DNA of 64,000 bases from a virus. Below, piece after piece: positions 46,367-54,029 of the stretch (its first letter is position 1; each line of letters begins with the position of its first letter). A program made the position numbers and the translations under genes. A model generated the notes under the pieces. It had not been told where the DNA came from. It did no database searches and saw nothing but the letters and a program-made list of their open reading frames with translations. The stretch covers positions 1-64,000 of the IMG/VR virus record IMGVR_UViG_3300005541_000008; one strand, given 5' to 3'.

Positions 46367-46544
46367 CGCTGACGAAGGAGATGCGCAACAGTGGTGGGAC
46401 GACGGCGAGGTGTACAGAAATGAAGCGCTGGAGCACGCTTCGCAAGTCTCGGGAGAACTCGTAGATACGATCGCGGACGCTCTGGAGGAGTATAGGGAGC
46501 CGGCTGCACGCGAGACGGGAAGGGGGTTTTACTATAACGGCTAA
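46233..46544 (+). CDS. Helical protein, unknown
   Basis: 103 aa, ATG with GGAGGGGGCGG upstream. Helical and acidic (MEILDEREIELAKEEIQKKG, then AAAAYVMSVDADEG). Overlaps the previous gene by 134 bp. No family recognised. Confidence 0.5.
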   Translation: MEILDEREIELAKEEIQKKGLLGIEEETAKKWAARAAAAYVMSVDADEGDAQQWWDDGEVYRNEALEHASQVSGELVDTIADALEEYREPAARETGRGFYYNG

Positions 46545-46570
46545 GGCACGGCAACGTAAGGAGGACGGCA

Positions 46571-46906
46571 ATGAACATTAGACAGAGACTACTAGACTCG
46601 GGGAATTTTAAGTGTGCGTGCGGGTGTGGGGAGGTGTTAAAGGACGCGGAGTGTGTGATACCGGCAACGGCGTACGTGCTTAAAGACCACTTTTGGAACC
46701 TCGTACCGAGGCCGGCGATGACACAGGCTGAGGAGGAGGTAGAAGCCGAGCGTACGGGGGTACATCCGAATCCTGAGGCGGAGAGAGAAAGGCAGGGCTT
46801 TGAGTTGTCGAGAGCGGTGTCGCGGCGGGTGAAGCTCTCGAGGGAGGAGAGGGAAGAGTTTAAGAGGTGGAAGGGGGAGAAGGATGAAGGTGGTGAGCCT
46901 GCTTAG
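46571..46906 (+). CDS. Cys-rich protein with FKRWKG tail
   Basis: 111 aa. CACGCGEVL is a Cys cluster, and LVPRPAMTQAEEEVEAERTG follows. The C-terminal LSREEREEFKRWKGEKD is a variant of the shared tail. AAGGAGG site. Overlaps queC by 23 bp. It may regulate or partner the modification genes. Confidence 0.55.
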   Translation: MNIRQRLLDSGNFKCACGCGEVLKDAECVIPATAYVLKDHFWNLVPRPAMTQAEEEVEAERTGVHPNPEAERERQGFELSRAVSRRVKLSREEREEFKRWKGEKDEGGEPA

Positions 46907-47543
46907 CGGGGGTTTGGATTCGACGGTGATGCTTTACGCCCTGCGCGCTGCAAGACATAAGGTGAAGTGCGTGTCGTTTGATTACGGGCAGAGACATAGA
47001 GTTGAGTTGGAGAGCGCGCAGAGTATCGCGATTAATGCGGGGGTCGAGTATAGGAGGGTTGACCTCACAACGATTACGGATCTCCTAAAGGGCTCTTCGC
47101 AAACGGATGAGGCGGTAGACGTGCCCGAGGGGCATTACGCGGCTGAGAGCATGAAGCTGACGGTGGTGCCGAATCGTAATATGATTATGCTCTCGATTGC
47201 CGCAGCTTGGGCAATTAGCACGGGCTATGATGCGGTGGCGTACGCCGCGCATGCCGGGGACCATGCTATCTATCCGGATTGTAGGAGGGAGTATGTGAAG
47301 GAATTGTCAGGGGCTTTCCTCCTCTGCGACTGGCAGCCAATCGCGCTTTACACCCCCTTTATCGACCTCACAAAGGCGGAGATTGTGCAGCTCGGCGTTA
47401 AGCTCGACGCGCCGTTTCACCTTACCTTCAGCTGCTATAAGGGGAAGGCGGGTGTGCATTGTGGCCGCTGCGGAACGTGTACGGAGCGGAAGGAGGCTTT
47501 TACACTAGCGGGGGTTACGGACCCTACAACCTACGAGGCGTGA
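46884..47543 (+). CDS. queC: 7-cyano-7-deazaguanine synthase QueC
   Basis: 219 aa. The PP-loop SGGLDSTVML, FDYGQRH, VPNRNMIMLSIA and a C-terminal CYKGKAGVHCGRCGTC zinc site are complete. It converts 7-carboxy-7-deazaguanine to preQ0 (7-cyano-7-deazaguanine) with ATP and ammonia. The length is normal, and no glutamine amidotransferase domain is fused, so the product is expected to be preQ0 itself. Confidence 0.92.
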   Translation: MKVVSLLSGGLDSTVMLYALRAARHKVKCVSFDYGQRHRVELESAQSIAINAGVEYRRVDLTTITDLLKGSSQTDEAVDVPEGHYAAESMKLTVVPNRNMIMLSIAAAWAISTGYDAVAYAAHAGDHAIYPDCRREYVKELSGAFLLCDWQPIALYTPFIDLTKAEIVQLGVKLDAPFHLTFSCYKGKAGVHCGRCGTCTERKEAFTLAGVTDPTTYEA

Positions 47544-47544
47544 A

Positions 47545-48384
47545 GTGGCGACGAGATTGGTGCTTAGGAACCACGAGATTGATAACTTCCTCCAGTGTCG
47601 TAGGAAGTATAAACTCAAGTGCGACGGGTGGACTGAGCACGATCGCGATGAGAACCTCTTGATCGGCTCTGCCGTGCACGCAGCCCTCGCGGATTGGGCT
47701 TTGAAGAAGGACGAGACGGCGGCGCTCCAACTCGCGTTTAAAGAGGTTGGAACGGTCGAAGGGGAGATTGCGGAGCATGTTTATTTGATCTTATCGGAGT
47801 ACTTTGTCCGGTATAAGAACGACCGCCTCGTGCCTATTGCGACGGAGACAGAGTTTACGGTGCCGCTCGCCGAAGTCACGGTGGACGGTGTGGAGTACGA
47901 TGTCCAAATTGGAATGCGCACCGACGGCCTCGTGTCGTATGAGGGCGGAATTTGGGTAAAGGAGAGTAAGACGACGGGGTTTCCGCCTGCGACGTTCTGG
48001 AGGAAGTTCCTTCTCGATCGACAAACGCTCGAGTATTATTGGGGGTGGCGGAAGAAGTCAGAGCTCAGGATTAGTGGGGTTGTTGTAGATGCGATGTTCA
48101 AGCCGCGTAAAAACCAAAACCCCGAGCCTAAGTTTGACCGTCAATACTTCTCGCCAACGCCCTTCGACGTCGCTCGTTGGGAACGGGAGACGATCTCCAT
48201 TGCACGGGATATAATCCGGACGCGCCACGACAACGACTACTACGGCTCGGGGAAGTGCCAGAGCTACGGGAAGTTTTGCGAGTTTTACGATTATTGTTGC
48301 AACGGCGAGAACCCCGCAGTGCTCGCAAGTACCCACCGCCCCGAGACCGAGGAAGAACGGAAGCGAAGATTAGGGGTGCGGTAG
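47545..48384 (+). CDS. Cas4/RecB-type PD-(D/E)XK nuclease with Fe-S cysteines
   Basis: 279 aa. Features are FLQCRRKYKL near the N-terminus, an H-x-x-L-A-D-W block, YDVQIGMRTDGLV (Asp of the PD motif), VKESKTTG (E-x-K), a Q-x-x-x-Y motif, and three Cys at the end (KCQSYGKFCEFYDYCC) that with the first Cys could hold a 4Fe-4S cluster. That is the Cas4/AddB nuclease layout; a DNA-end exonuclease role in replication or recombination is likely. Confidence 0.75.
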   Translation: MATRLVLRNHEIDNFLQCRRKYKLKCDGWTEHDRDENLLIGSAVHAALADWALKKDETAALQLAFKEVGTVEGEIAEHVYLILSEYFVRYKNDRLVPIATETEFTVPLAEVTVDGVEYDVQIGMRTDGLVSYEGGIWVKESKTTGFPPATFWRKFLLDRQTLEYYWGWRKKSELRISGVVVDAMFKPRKNQNPEPKFDRQYFSPTPFDVARWERETISIARDIIRTRHDNDYYGSGKCQSYGKFCEFYDYCCNGENPAVLASTHRPETEEERKRRLGVR

Positions 48385-48385
48385 G

Positions 48386-48925
48386 GTGCAGGCGCATATC
48401 TACGCGGATGAGGATATTGTTATTATCAAGGCGCCTTGGCGTCCGGGGTTTGCCGATGCGCTCAAGAACGAGTTGCCCAAGGGCGATCGCGCGTGGAATA
48501 ATGAGGACAAGGTTTGGGAGTGTCATCCGCGCCATCTCGAGACGATTGTGGAGATTGCGCAGGACTACTTTGCGGAGGTGATAGTTGACGAGTCGGTCGA
48601 GGCTTTCGAAGCGGAGAAGAAGCAGAAGCCGCAACGCGGACAGCCCACCTTCACCGCGGATGAAGTGCGTAAGCTCAAGGTGGAGTGGGAGAAGAGTATG
48701 CGGGAGAAGATTGAGGCAGAGGTGAGGGCGCGGTATAACTGGGAAAGGTCGGGCACTGGGAAGAATAAGGGGCCGTGGGATGAGCTGCGCGCTATACTCT
48801 CCCAAGATGATATGAAGACGGTGTTTAGGGCGTTGGCAAAGAAGCACCACCCGGACGTCGACGGGAATGACGGGGAGAAGATGAAGAAGCTAAACGCGGT
48901 ATTCGAGAAGATGGGGGTGAAGTAG
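48386..48925 (+). CDS. J-domain (HPD) protein
   Basis: 179 aa. The C-terminal 40 residues (FRALAKKHHPDVDGNDGEKM and KKLNAVFEKMG) hold an HPD motif and helix layout of a J-domain, which would recruit an Hsp70. The N-terminal 70 residues resemble a small DNA-processing domain (LPKGDRAWNNEDKVWECH) seen in phage replication proteins. It may recruit host DnaK to the replisome. The N-terminal function is uncertain. Confidence 0.6.
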   Translation: MQAHIYADEDIVIIKAPWRPGFADALKNELPKGDRAWNNEDKVWECHPRHLETIVEIAQDYFAEVIVDESVEAFEAEKKQKPQRGQPTFTADEVRKLKVEWEKSMREKIEAEVRARYNWERSGTGKNKGPWDELRAILSQDDMKTVFRALAKKHHPDVDGNDGEKMKKLNAVFEKMGVK

Positions 48926-49201
48926 GTGGAGGAGATGCCTTTCACGCCGTGGTCGAAGGCGCGTATTGCGCAGGGGAGGAAATGGGCAACAACGAGAACG
49001 AGGAGCTGGAACGATCCGAGGGTGATCGATATGACGTGGCTCCCGTTAGGGTTTGTGCGGGATCACTTATACGCGATAGAAGGGGCCGACTCTCCGGAAG
49101 AGTTTGAGAGGGTGTGGAAGGGTATTCATAGGGGCCATTTCGATCCGACTAAGGTGGTGTGTGTGCACTTTGGGGATTTCTCTAGGGAGGTAGGGGGATG
49201 A
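48926..49201 (+). CDS. ASCH-like small protein
   Basis: 91 aa, GTG start. FTPWSKARIAQGRKWATTRT, then a conserved W and a late V-C-V-H-F-G-D-F resemble the short ASCH (PUA-like) phage proteins, which may bind RNA. Overlaps the next gene by 4 bp. Assigned on a short pattern only. Confidence 0.45.
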   Translation: MEEMPFTPWSKARIAQGRKWATTRTRSWNDPRVIDMTWLPLGFVRDHLYAIEGADSPEEFERVWKGIHRGHFDPTKVVCVHFGDFSREVGG

Positions 49202-49476
49202 AAGAACCTATCAAGTTTGTATACCTCTGGTCGAACGGAATGGTAATGGTGTTTGATGATGAGGGCGAGCAGGTCACCGAACTCCAAGGGCCGAAGCACG
49301 TCGCAACCGCTAAACTCCTCGACGTGAATTTGGAGAAGGCGCGGTTTTACATGGGGAATTGGGAGACACGGGAACTAATAGAAATACCCAGAGATTCCTT
49401 CTTCTGCGAAGCGTGGGAAGTGACTAGTGAATATCACGAATGGAAAGGGAGGATCGTTGCATATGACCCCTCTTGA
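49198..49476 (+). CDS. Unknown strand-rich protein
   Basis: 92 aa, ATGA overlap with the previous gene. Alternating strands with aromatic residues (FVYLWSNGMVMVFDDEGEQV). Overlaps the phosphatase start by 14 bp. Unknown function. Confidence 0.5.
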   Translation: MKEPIKFVYLWSNGMVMVFDDEGEQVTELQGPKHVATAKLLDVNLEKARFYMGNWETRELIEIPRDSFFCEAWEVTSEYHEWKGRIVAYDPS

Positions 49477-49927
49477 TTCAGGAGTGTGGCGCGGTCCGCG
49501 GCCGGTGACTGTAAAGGACGTATACGCCCTTAAGGAGGCCGGGATTAAGGCGTGTTTGAGTTTGCAAAGCGGGTGGTATGAGGCGCTTCGCGACGAGGTA
49601 TATGAAGAGGATGAGATGCTCGAATCGCGGGGGATAAGGTCGTTCCACCTCCCGCTGAGTGATTGGAGACCCCCAACGCGCGAAGTGTTGGAAACAGCAA
49701 AAATGCTCATGACGGACGTAGCAAACCATCCTATCTACGTGCATTGTCTACACGGGGTGGATAGGACGGGGATTGTGTGTGCGTATTATCGGGTTAAAGT
49801 ACACGGATGGGCGATCGACCGTGCTTTGGGCGAAATGTACACTCTCGGGTTTCATACTATGCCGTATAGATGGCCGTTGGGATGGGTATGGGCTTTGAGA
49901 AAGATAGTAGGAACACCCTCGGCGTAA
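49463..49927 (+). CDS. Dual-specificity protein phosphatase
   Basis: 154 aa from the ATG at 49463 (GGAGG 11 nt upstream). HCLHGVDRTG is the cysteine-phosphatase signature HCx5R(S/T), and the preceding acid-loop region LPLSDWRPP supplies an Asp. It probably dephosphorylates phosphoserine, phosphothreonine or phosphotyrosine, or a nucleotide. Such enzymes are uncommon in phages. Substrate unknown. Confidence 0.75.
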   Translation: MTPLDSGVWRGPRPVTVKDVYALKEAGIKACLSLQSGWYEALRDEVYEEDEMLESRGIRSFHLPLSDWRPPTREVLETAKMLMTDVANHPIYVHCLHGVDRTGIVCAYYRVKVHGWAIDRALGEMYTLGFHTMPYRWPLGWVWALRKIVGTPSA

Positions 49928-50047
49928 AATGCAGATAGTCCTTTTAGACATTAATGTCGTCCTCACCGCACAGCACCTTCCGCGATTAGTATCTTAGCAC
50001 AGCTCCCCACTTGACCTATTTTCGGCCTTGAGGCCTTGGAGGAAAGC
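49928..50047. promoter_or_regulatory. Intergenic region with palindrome
   Basis: GACATTAATGTC (49947-49958) is a perfect 12-bp palindrome and a candidate operator. GGCCTTGAGGCC (50024-50035) is another small inverted repeat. A -35-like TTGACC (50011-50016) has no good -10. It precedes the recombination/replication genes and is a plausible regulated promoter region, not proven. Confidence 0.4.
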
Positions 50048-51013
50048 ATGGCAGACTTATTTGACGACTCAGGAGAGGTTCAGCAGGCCTATCTTAAGGT
50101 ATTGATCTATGGCGGCTCAGGGGCCGGGAAGACGTATACCGCGCTGCAGGTCGCGACGGCGCTCGGGAAGACGGGGATTGTTGACACCGAGAGGGGATCT
50201 GAGCCTTACCGCCCGATATTCAAAAACCCCGACGGGACGCCGTTTTCCGTAGCGCCTACGCGCTCGTGTAAGGTTGTAGTCACGCAAGCTATCCCCGAGG
50301 CAATTAAGAAGGAGTATGCGTGCTTAATTGTCGACCAAGTTTCGACAATGTGGGACGACCTAAAGGATCAGTATATTCTTCAAGAGTGGCGGAAGCAGAG
50401 TAAGGCGTGGTACTTCATCGAGAAGAACGGCAAACTCCCCTTCCAAGCGTGGTCCTTTATAAAAGGGCCTTTCCGCAAGATGATCCGGGAACTCCTCGAC
50501 GCACCTATGCACGTCTTTATCGTGGCGCGCGGTATGGACGAGTTCCAGGTCTCGCAGGACGGCGGAGAGCCGCTGAAGACGGGTGAGCGGCCTGAGGGTG
50601 AGAAGAATACGAAGTTCGAGCCCCCGATTATGGTTAAGATGGAGGGGGACGTGAAGAAGAAGAAGTGGGCCGCGTTTGTGGAGAAGGATAAGTGGAGGGC
50701 GATTGAAGGGCAGGTTTTCATCAACCCGACGGCGGAGATGTTTGCCCCGGTACTCGCGAAACTGGGTTCCGTACACGGAGCAATCCCCGCTCCGGCGGAA
50801 GAAGAGGCCCTGGATATAGGGGAGGTAGCTACGGTAGGCGCGGGGCCGGATCAATTACTGCTCATAAGGAAACTCGCAGAGAAAGGGGGTGTTGCCAATG
50901 ACGTAGTCGAGAAGAGACTCACGAACATTTCACGTGTGGAAGCAGCAGAGATCGTCAACCGTGTGACGCTCAATGATTGGAGCGTCTTTGAAGTTAAAGA
51001 GGAGGTAGGGTAA
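50048..51013 (+). CDS. Sak4-like RecA-fold ATPase
   Basis: 321 aa from the ATG at 50048 (GGAGGAAAG). Walker A GGSGAGKT near residue 25 and Walker B ACLIVDQV, with an arginine-rich C-terminal part. Many phages encode this type of single-strand annealing or recombination ATPase next to a DUF669 protein, exactly as here (51013). It probably acts in ssDNA annealing and recombination. Confidence 0.75.
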   Translation: MADLFDDSGEVQQAYLKVLIYGGSGAGKTYTALQVATALGKTGIVDTERGSEPYRPIFKNPDGTPFSVAPTRSCKVVVTQAIPEAIKKEYACLIVDQVSTMWDDLKDQYILQEWRKQSKAWYFIEKNGKLPFQAWSFIKGPFRKMIRELLDAPMHVFIVARGMDEFQVSQDGGEPLKTGERPEGEKNTKFEPPIMVKMEGDVKKKKWAAFVEKDKWRAIEGQVFINPTAEMFAPVLAKLGSVHGAIPAPAEEEALDIGEVATVGAGPDQLLLIRKLAEKGGVANDVVEKRLTNISRVEAAEIVNRVTLNDWSVFEVKEEVG

Positions 51014-51453
51014 TGAGTGTGCTGGACTTGGACTGGGAAACATTGCCCGATAGTGACGCGTTGCCACCGGGCGAGTATACGCTACGCATCGACAAAGTCT
51101 CGGAAATTCAGCTCGACAAGAGACAAAATCAATACCTGGGCTTCGAGTACTCGGTTATCGAAGGCGAGTATGTGAATCGGAAGGTCTTCGATCCGTACGT
51201 GCCTTTGCAGGGCCGCTCGACGCTCAAAAAGATCCTGCGTGCGACAAAGTTCCCGCAGCAGCGTCTCGGCAACTCCGATCAACTAATCGGACTCACGTTC
51301 AAAGCGGTGCTTCGTGTTGAGAAGACAGAGGAGTACGGCGAACAGAACCGGATTGTCGCGTACATCGACCCGGATAACCGGCAGTCGATGGATATGTCGG
51401 CACCTCCGGTGGGTGCAGGGGCAGCGAAAGCGGGAGCAAGGAAAGGACGGTAA
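51013..51453 (+). CDS. DUF669-type ssDNA-binding protein
   Basis: 146 aa. LPPGEYTLRIDKVSEIQL, YLGFEYSVIEGEYVNRKVFD and LIGLTFKAVLRVE match the OB-fold-like DUF669 family that pairs with Sak4-type ATPases. It ends GAGAAKAGARKGR, a flexible basic tail. Start overlaps the ATPase stop by 1 bp. Likely ssDNA-binding. Confidence 0.7.
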   Translation: MSVLDLDWETLPDSDALPPGEYTLRIDKVSEIQLDKRQNQYLGFEYSVIEGEYVNRKVFDPYVPLQGRSTLKKILRATKFPQQRLGNSDQLIGLTFKAVLRVEKTEEYGEQNRIVAYIDPDNRQSMDMSAPPVGAGAAKAGARKGR

Positions 51454-51467
51454 GAGAAGGAGGACGA

Positions 51468-51602
51468 ATGGTGAGCTTAGCGGACATGCTTCAAGGGTTT
51501 TTGGTGGCTGCGGCGTCAGTAAGCTTCGGCGCCTGGATGGGGAGCTGGACCGCTGGGCTCACCGCGTTCTTCGTGCTGTTGCTCTTAGCACTTATTCGGT
51601 AG
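51468..51602 (+). CDS. Small two-span membrane protein
   Basis: 44 aa, ATG after AGAAGGAGG. MVSLADMLQGFLVAAASVSF then TAGLTAFFVLLLLALIR: two short membrane segments. It fills the gap after the ssDNA-binding protein. Unknown function. Confidence 0.55.
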   Translation: MVSLADMLQGFLVAAASVSFGAWMGSWTAGLTAFFVLLLLALIR

Positions 51603-51612
51603 GGGAGGTGAT

Positions 51613-51849
51613 ATGGAGGACGGAAAGGTAAACCCCTGGCTCGCAGCCGAGGATATAGCGGTGGGGGTGGTGCGCACGGTAGGGGTGAAAGGGATAGTGA
51701 GCTTTCTGAAGAATGTGTTTAGGGGGGCGTCGAATCAGAGCGTACCGCGGGCGGAGGACGTGTATTTAGCGCTCGTAGACCTGGAGAAGACGCTCGAGGT
51801 TGGTGTGCGGGTGGATGTTGAGAAGTTACTAAAAGGGGGAGGCGGGTGA
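51613..51849 (+). CDS. Unknown helical protein
   Basis: 78 aa, ATG after GGGGAGGTG. Helical, with a hydrophobic first half (EDIAVGVVRTVGVKGIVSFL). Function unknown. Confidence 0.5.
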   Translation: MEDGKVNPWLAAEDIAVGVVRTVGVKGIVSFLKNVFRGASNQSVPRAEDVYLALVDLEKTLEVGVRVDVEKLLKGGGG

Positions 51850-51850
51850 G

Positions 51851-52165
51851 ATGGGAGGGTTAATTGAAGGGGTGATGTTTGGGGTGCTGACCGACTGTCA
51901 TACTTCGAAGGAGCGTAGGGTTAAGTGCACGTTTAAGGTAGTGCCCGTAGACGGCCGCGATGCGTTTCAACTATACGGAGGGCCTACGGGGTTTGAGGGC
52001 TTCTACATGGACGGTAGTAAGGAAGCGACGCATCGCACGGGAGGATGGTGCGCGTGTGAGGGTACGAAGGAGCAGTGGGATACACTCAAGTTTTCCGCCG
52101 AGGAAATGACGCACGTTTACGATCACATAGCGAAAGCGAGGAGAAATGGCAATGATAGCCGTTAA
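51851..52165 (+). CDS. Unknown protein
   Basis: 104 aa, mixed strands and helices with four Cys scattered (LTDCHTS, KCTFK, GGWCACEG). Overlaps queE by 20 bp. Unknown function; may be a small domain linked to the modification genes. Confidence 0.5.
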   Translation: MGGLIEGVMFGVLTDCHTSKERRVKCTFKVVPVDGRDAFQLYGGPTGFEGFYMDGSKEATHRTGGWCACEGTKEQWDTLKFSAEEMTHVYDHIAKARRNGNDSR

Positions 52166-52799
52166 TGAGGTGTTTGATACGATTCAGGGCGAGGGGGTGC
52201 ATACCGGAAGGCCGGCCACTTTCGTACGACTCGCGCGGTGTAATCTAGCGTGTATGAAATGCGACTCGGAATTTAACAACCCCGTGATGGAGATGACAGT
52301 GGCCGAGATTATAAAGCGCCTTAACACCAAAATCCCTATCGTGGTGATAACAGGGGGCGAGCCGACGCTGCAAAATCTCGACGCGCTACTAATTGAGCTG
52401 GTGGAAAGGGGATACCAAGCTCATCTGCAAACCAACGGCACACAGAAAATCCACGAGTTCTTCACTTGGGTGTGCGTGAGTCCTAAGCTTAAGTATATGG
52501 AGCCGCTCTACGAATCGGTAATTCGCGCCGACGAGATTAAGATGCCGATTACGTGCGCGGAGGACATTGAGGAGGCCGAAGCCTTCCGCGCTAAGTTTGC
52601 GGGAGCGAAGGCTGAGTGGTACCTACACCCCTGGAATGATAATTTCGAGCAAATCCGCCACGGAAAGAATCTTAGCCCTGGGGCTAGGTCGCTCGAGGGT
52701 TTCAATTCCGATAATAACCGTTTGTGTGTCGAACACGCGGTAAAGACGGGACGCTGGAGAGTTTCTGTTCAGGTACATAAAATTCTTGGCGTAAGGTAG
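52146..52799 (+). CDS. queE: 7-carboxy-7-deazaguanine synthase QueE
   Basis: 217 aa. VFDTIQGEGVHTGRPATFVR and RCNLACMKCDSEF supply the radical-SAM Cx3Cx2C cluster, and ITGGEPTLQ and VSVQVHKILG match QueE ends. It performs the radical-SAM ring contraction from 6-carboxytetrahydropterin to 7-carboxy-7-deazaguanine. ATG with AGGAG upstream. Part of the preQ0 set. Confidence 0.9.
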   Translation: MAMIAVNEVFDTIQGEGVHTGRPATFVRLARCNLACMKCDSEFNNPVMEMTVAEIIKRLNTKIPIVVITGGEPTLQNLDALLIELVERGYQAHLQTNGTQKIHEFFTWVCVSPKLKYMEPLYESVIRADEIKMPITCAEDIEEAEAFRAKFAGAKAEWYLHPWNDNFEQIRHGKNLSPGARSLEGFNSDNNRLCVEHAVKTGRWRVSVQVHKILGVR

Positions 52800-52800
52800 T

Positions 52801-53226
52801 ATGTTGGACTATAGATATATCGCCGGTCTCTTCGACGGAGAAGGTAACTTTTGTATCTCCAAAATCCGGACGAACAACGGCCCCGCAGGTAATTGGGCCT
52901 TCCGTATTTCGCTAGGTATGGCGTATAACCCTATCATAGAAGAGTTATACAAGATGTTCGGAGGGCATCTCAGATCGTATAAATCGAAAAACTGCAACAT
53001 CTTGCGTTGGTATATAAGCAATGCTGCCGAAGCACGGTGGTTTCTGGCAGCTATGTATCCACTATTAATAGTAAAGAGAGAGCACGCCGAGATTATGGGG
53101 ATCTTCCTAAACACTGTAGGGACGCCTAGTAAAGGGCTCTCGGACGAAGCGCGCCAAACACGAGAGCTTTGTGTTGAACTGTTACAGAGTATAAACTTAA
53201 AGAAAGGTAAACGGAAGAGCGGATAA
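52801..53226 (+). CDS. LAGLIDADG homing endonuclease, free-standing
   Basis: 141 aa. IAGLFDGEGNFCISK is the LAGLIDADG helix; a second, degenerate half has ARWFLAAMYPLLIVK. One motif usually means a homodimer. It sits between queE and folE-linked genes with only a 1-bp gap to queE, and its base composition is more AT-rich than its neighbours, consistent with a mobile insertion. Confidence 0.75.
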   Translation: MLDYRYIAGLFDGEGNFCISKIRTNNGPAGNWAFRISLGMAYNPIIEELYKMFGGHLRSYKSKNCNILRWYISNAAEARWFLAAMYPLLIVKREHAEIMGIFLNTVGTPSKGLSDEARQTRELCVELLQSINLKKGKRKSG

Positions 53227-53457
53227 ATGGAATCTTCTGAAAACCCAACTCAGGTAGAGATTAAGATCGTAAGCCCGCTCCCTCCGCGTTTGATATTTAA
53301 GGGGCAGTCCTACGTGCAGTTTGAGGACCCTTTCCTTAAACAATGGGAGACGTTCGGGAGGATTGTGTTTAGCGTTATGCAGCGGGAGCTTTCGCGGGGT
53401 ATGGCACCGGTGATTAGGATTATTATCGACGAAGCGACACTACGGGGAGGAAAATGA
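53227..53457 (+). CDS. Unknown small protein
   Basis: 76 aa, ATG right after the endonuclease stop. Strand-rich start (IKIVSPLPPRLIFKGQSYVQ) and a basic helical middle. Overlaps folE by 4 bp. Unknown function. Confidence 0.5.
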   Translation: MESSENPTQVEIKIVSPLPPRLIFKGQSYVQFEDPFLKQWETFGRIVFSVMQRELSRGMAPVIRIIIDEATLRGGK

Positions 53458-54029
53458 AGGGGATTATTGATAAGGAGCAGGCTAAGAAAGCAGTCTCGTC
53501 ACTACTCGAGTTTTTTCACGTTCCGGATTCGGACGGGATTTACACGGAAACGCCCGAGCGGTTTTTGAACGCGCTTTATGAGATTGTAGGGGGGCAGGGA
53601 GTTGCAGCGCCGTCGCTTAGGACCTTCGAGACCAAGAGCTCGTCGGACATTGTGTTCTTCGGGCCTCTGAAAAGCACGAGTTTATGTCCACACCACCTCT
53701 TCCCGTATCTCGTGGAGGCGTTCTTTGCGTACACGCCGGGTGAGAGGGTGGTAGGGATTAGCAAACCCGGGCGTCTCCTGCAATGGGTGTGTAGTAGAAC
53801 GGGACTCCAAGAGGAGATGGGCGGAGCGTTTCTCGATGAGTTCGAGAAGCAAGTGCCGAATAAGGGCGCGATGCTCCTCCTTAAGGGGTGGCATTTGTGT
53901 GCTTCGATCCGCGGCGCAAAGCAAAGTGAGGCCGAGACGATTACAATCGACACACGAGGAGTTTTCCACACGCAGCACGCCCAGGATAGGTTTATTAGCC
54001 TCGTGAAGCTTGCAAGAGGGGCTGCGTGA
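53454..54029 (+). CDS. folE: GTP cyclohydrolase I FolE
   Basis: 191 aa. ETPERFLNALYEIVGG, STSLCPHHLFPYL with the C-x2-HH zinc ligands, and GWHLCASIRGAKQ with the third ligand Cys, all in the order of FolE. It opens the guanine ring of GTP to make dihydroneopterin triphosphate for QueD. GTGA overlap with the next gene. Completes the preQ0 set. Confidence 0.88.
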   Translation: MKGIIDKEQAKKAVSSLLEFFHVPDSDGIYTETPERFLNALYEIVGGQGVAAPSLRTFETKSSSDIVFFGPLKSTSLCPHHLFPYLVEAFFAYTPGERVVGISKPGRLLQWVCSRTGLQEEMGGAFLDEFEKQVPNKGAMLLLKGWHLCASIRGAKQSEAETITIDTRGVFHTQHAQDRFISLVKLARGAA

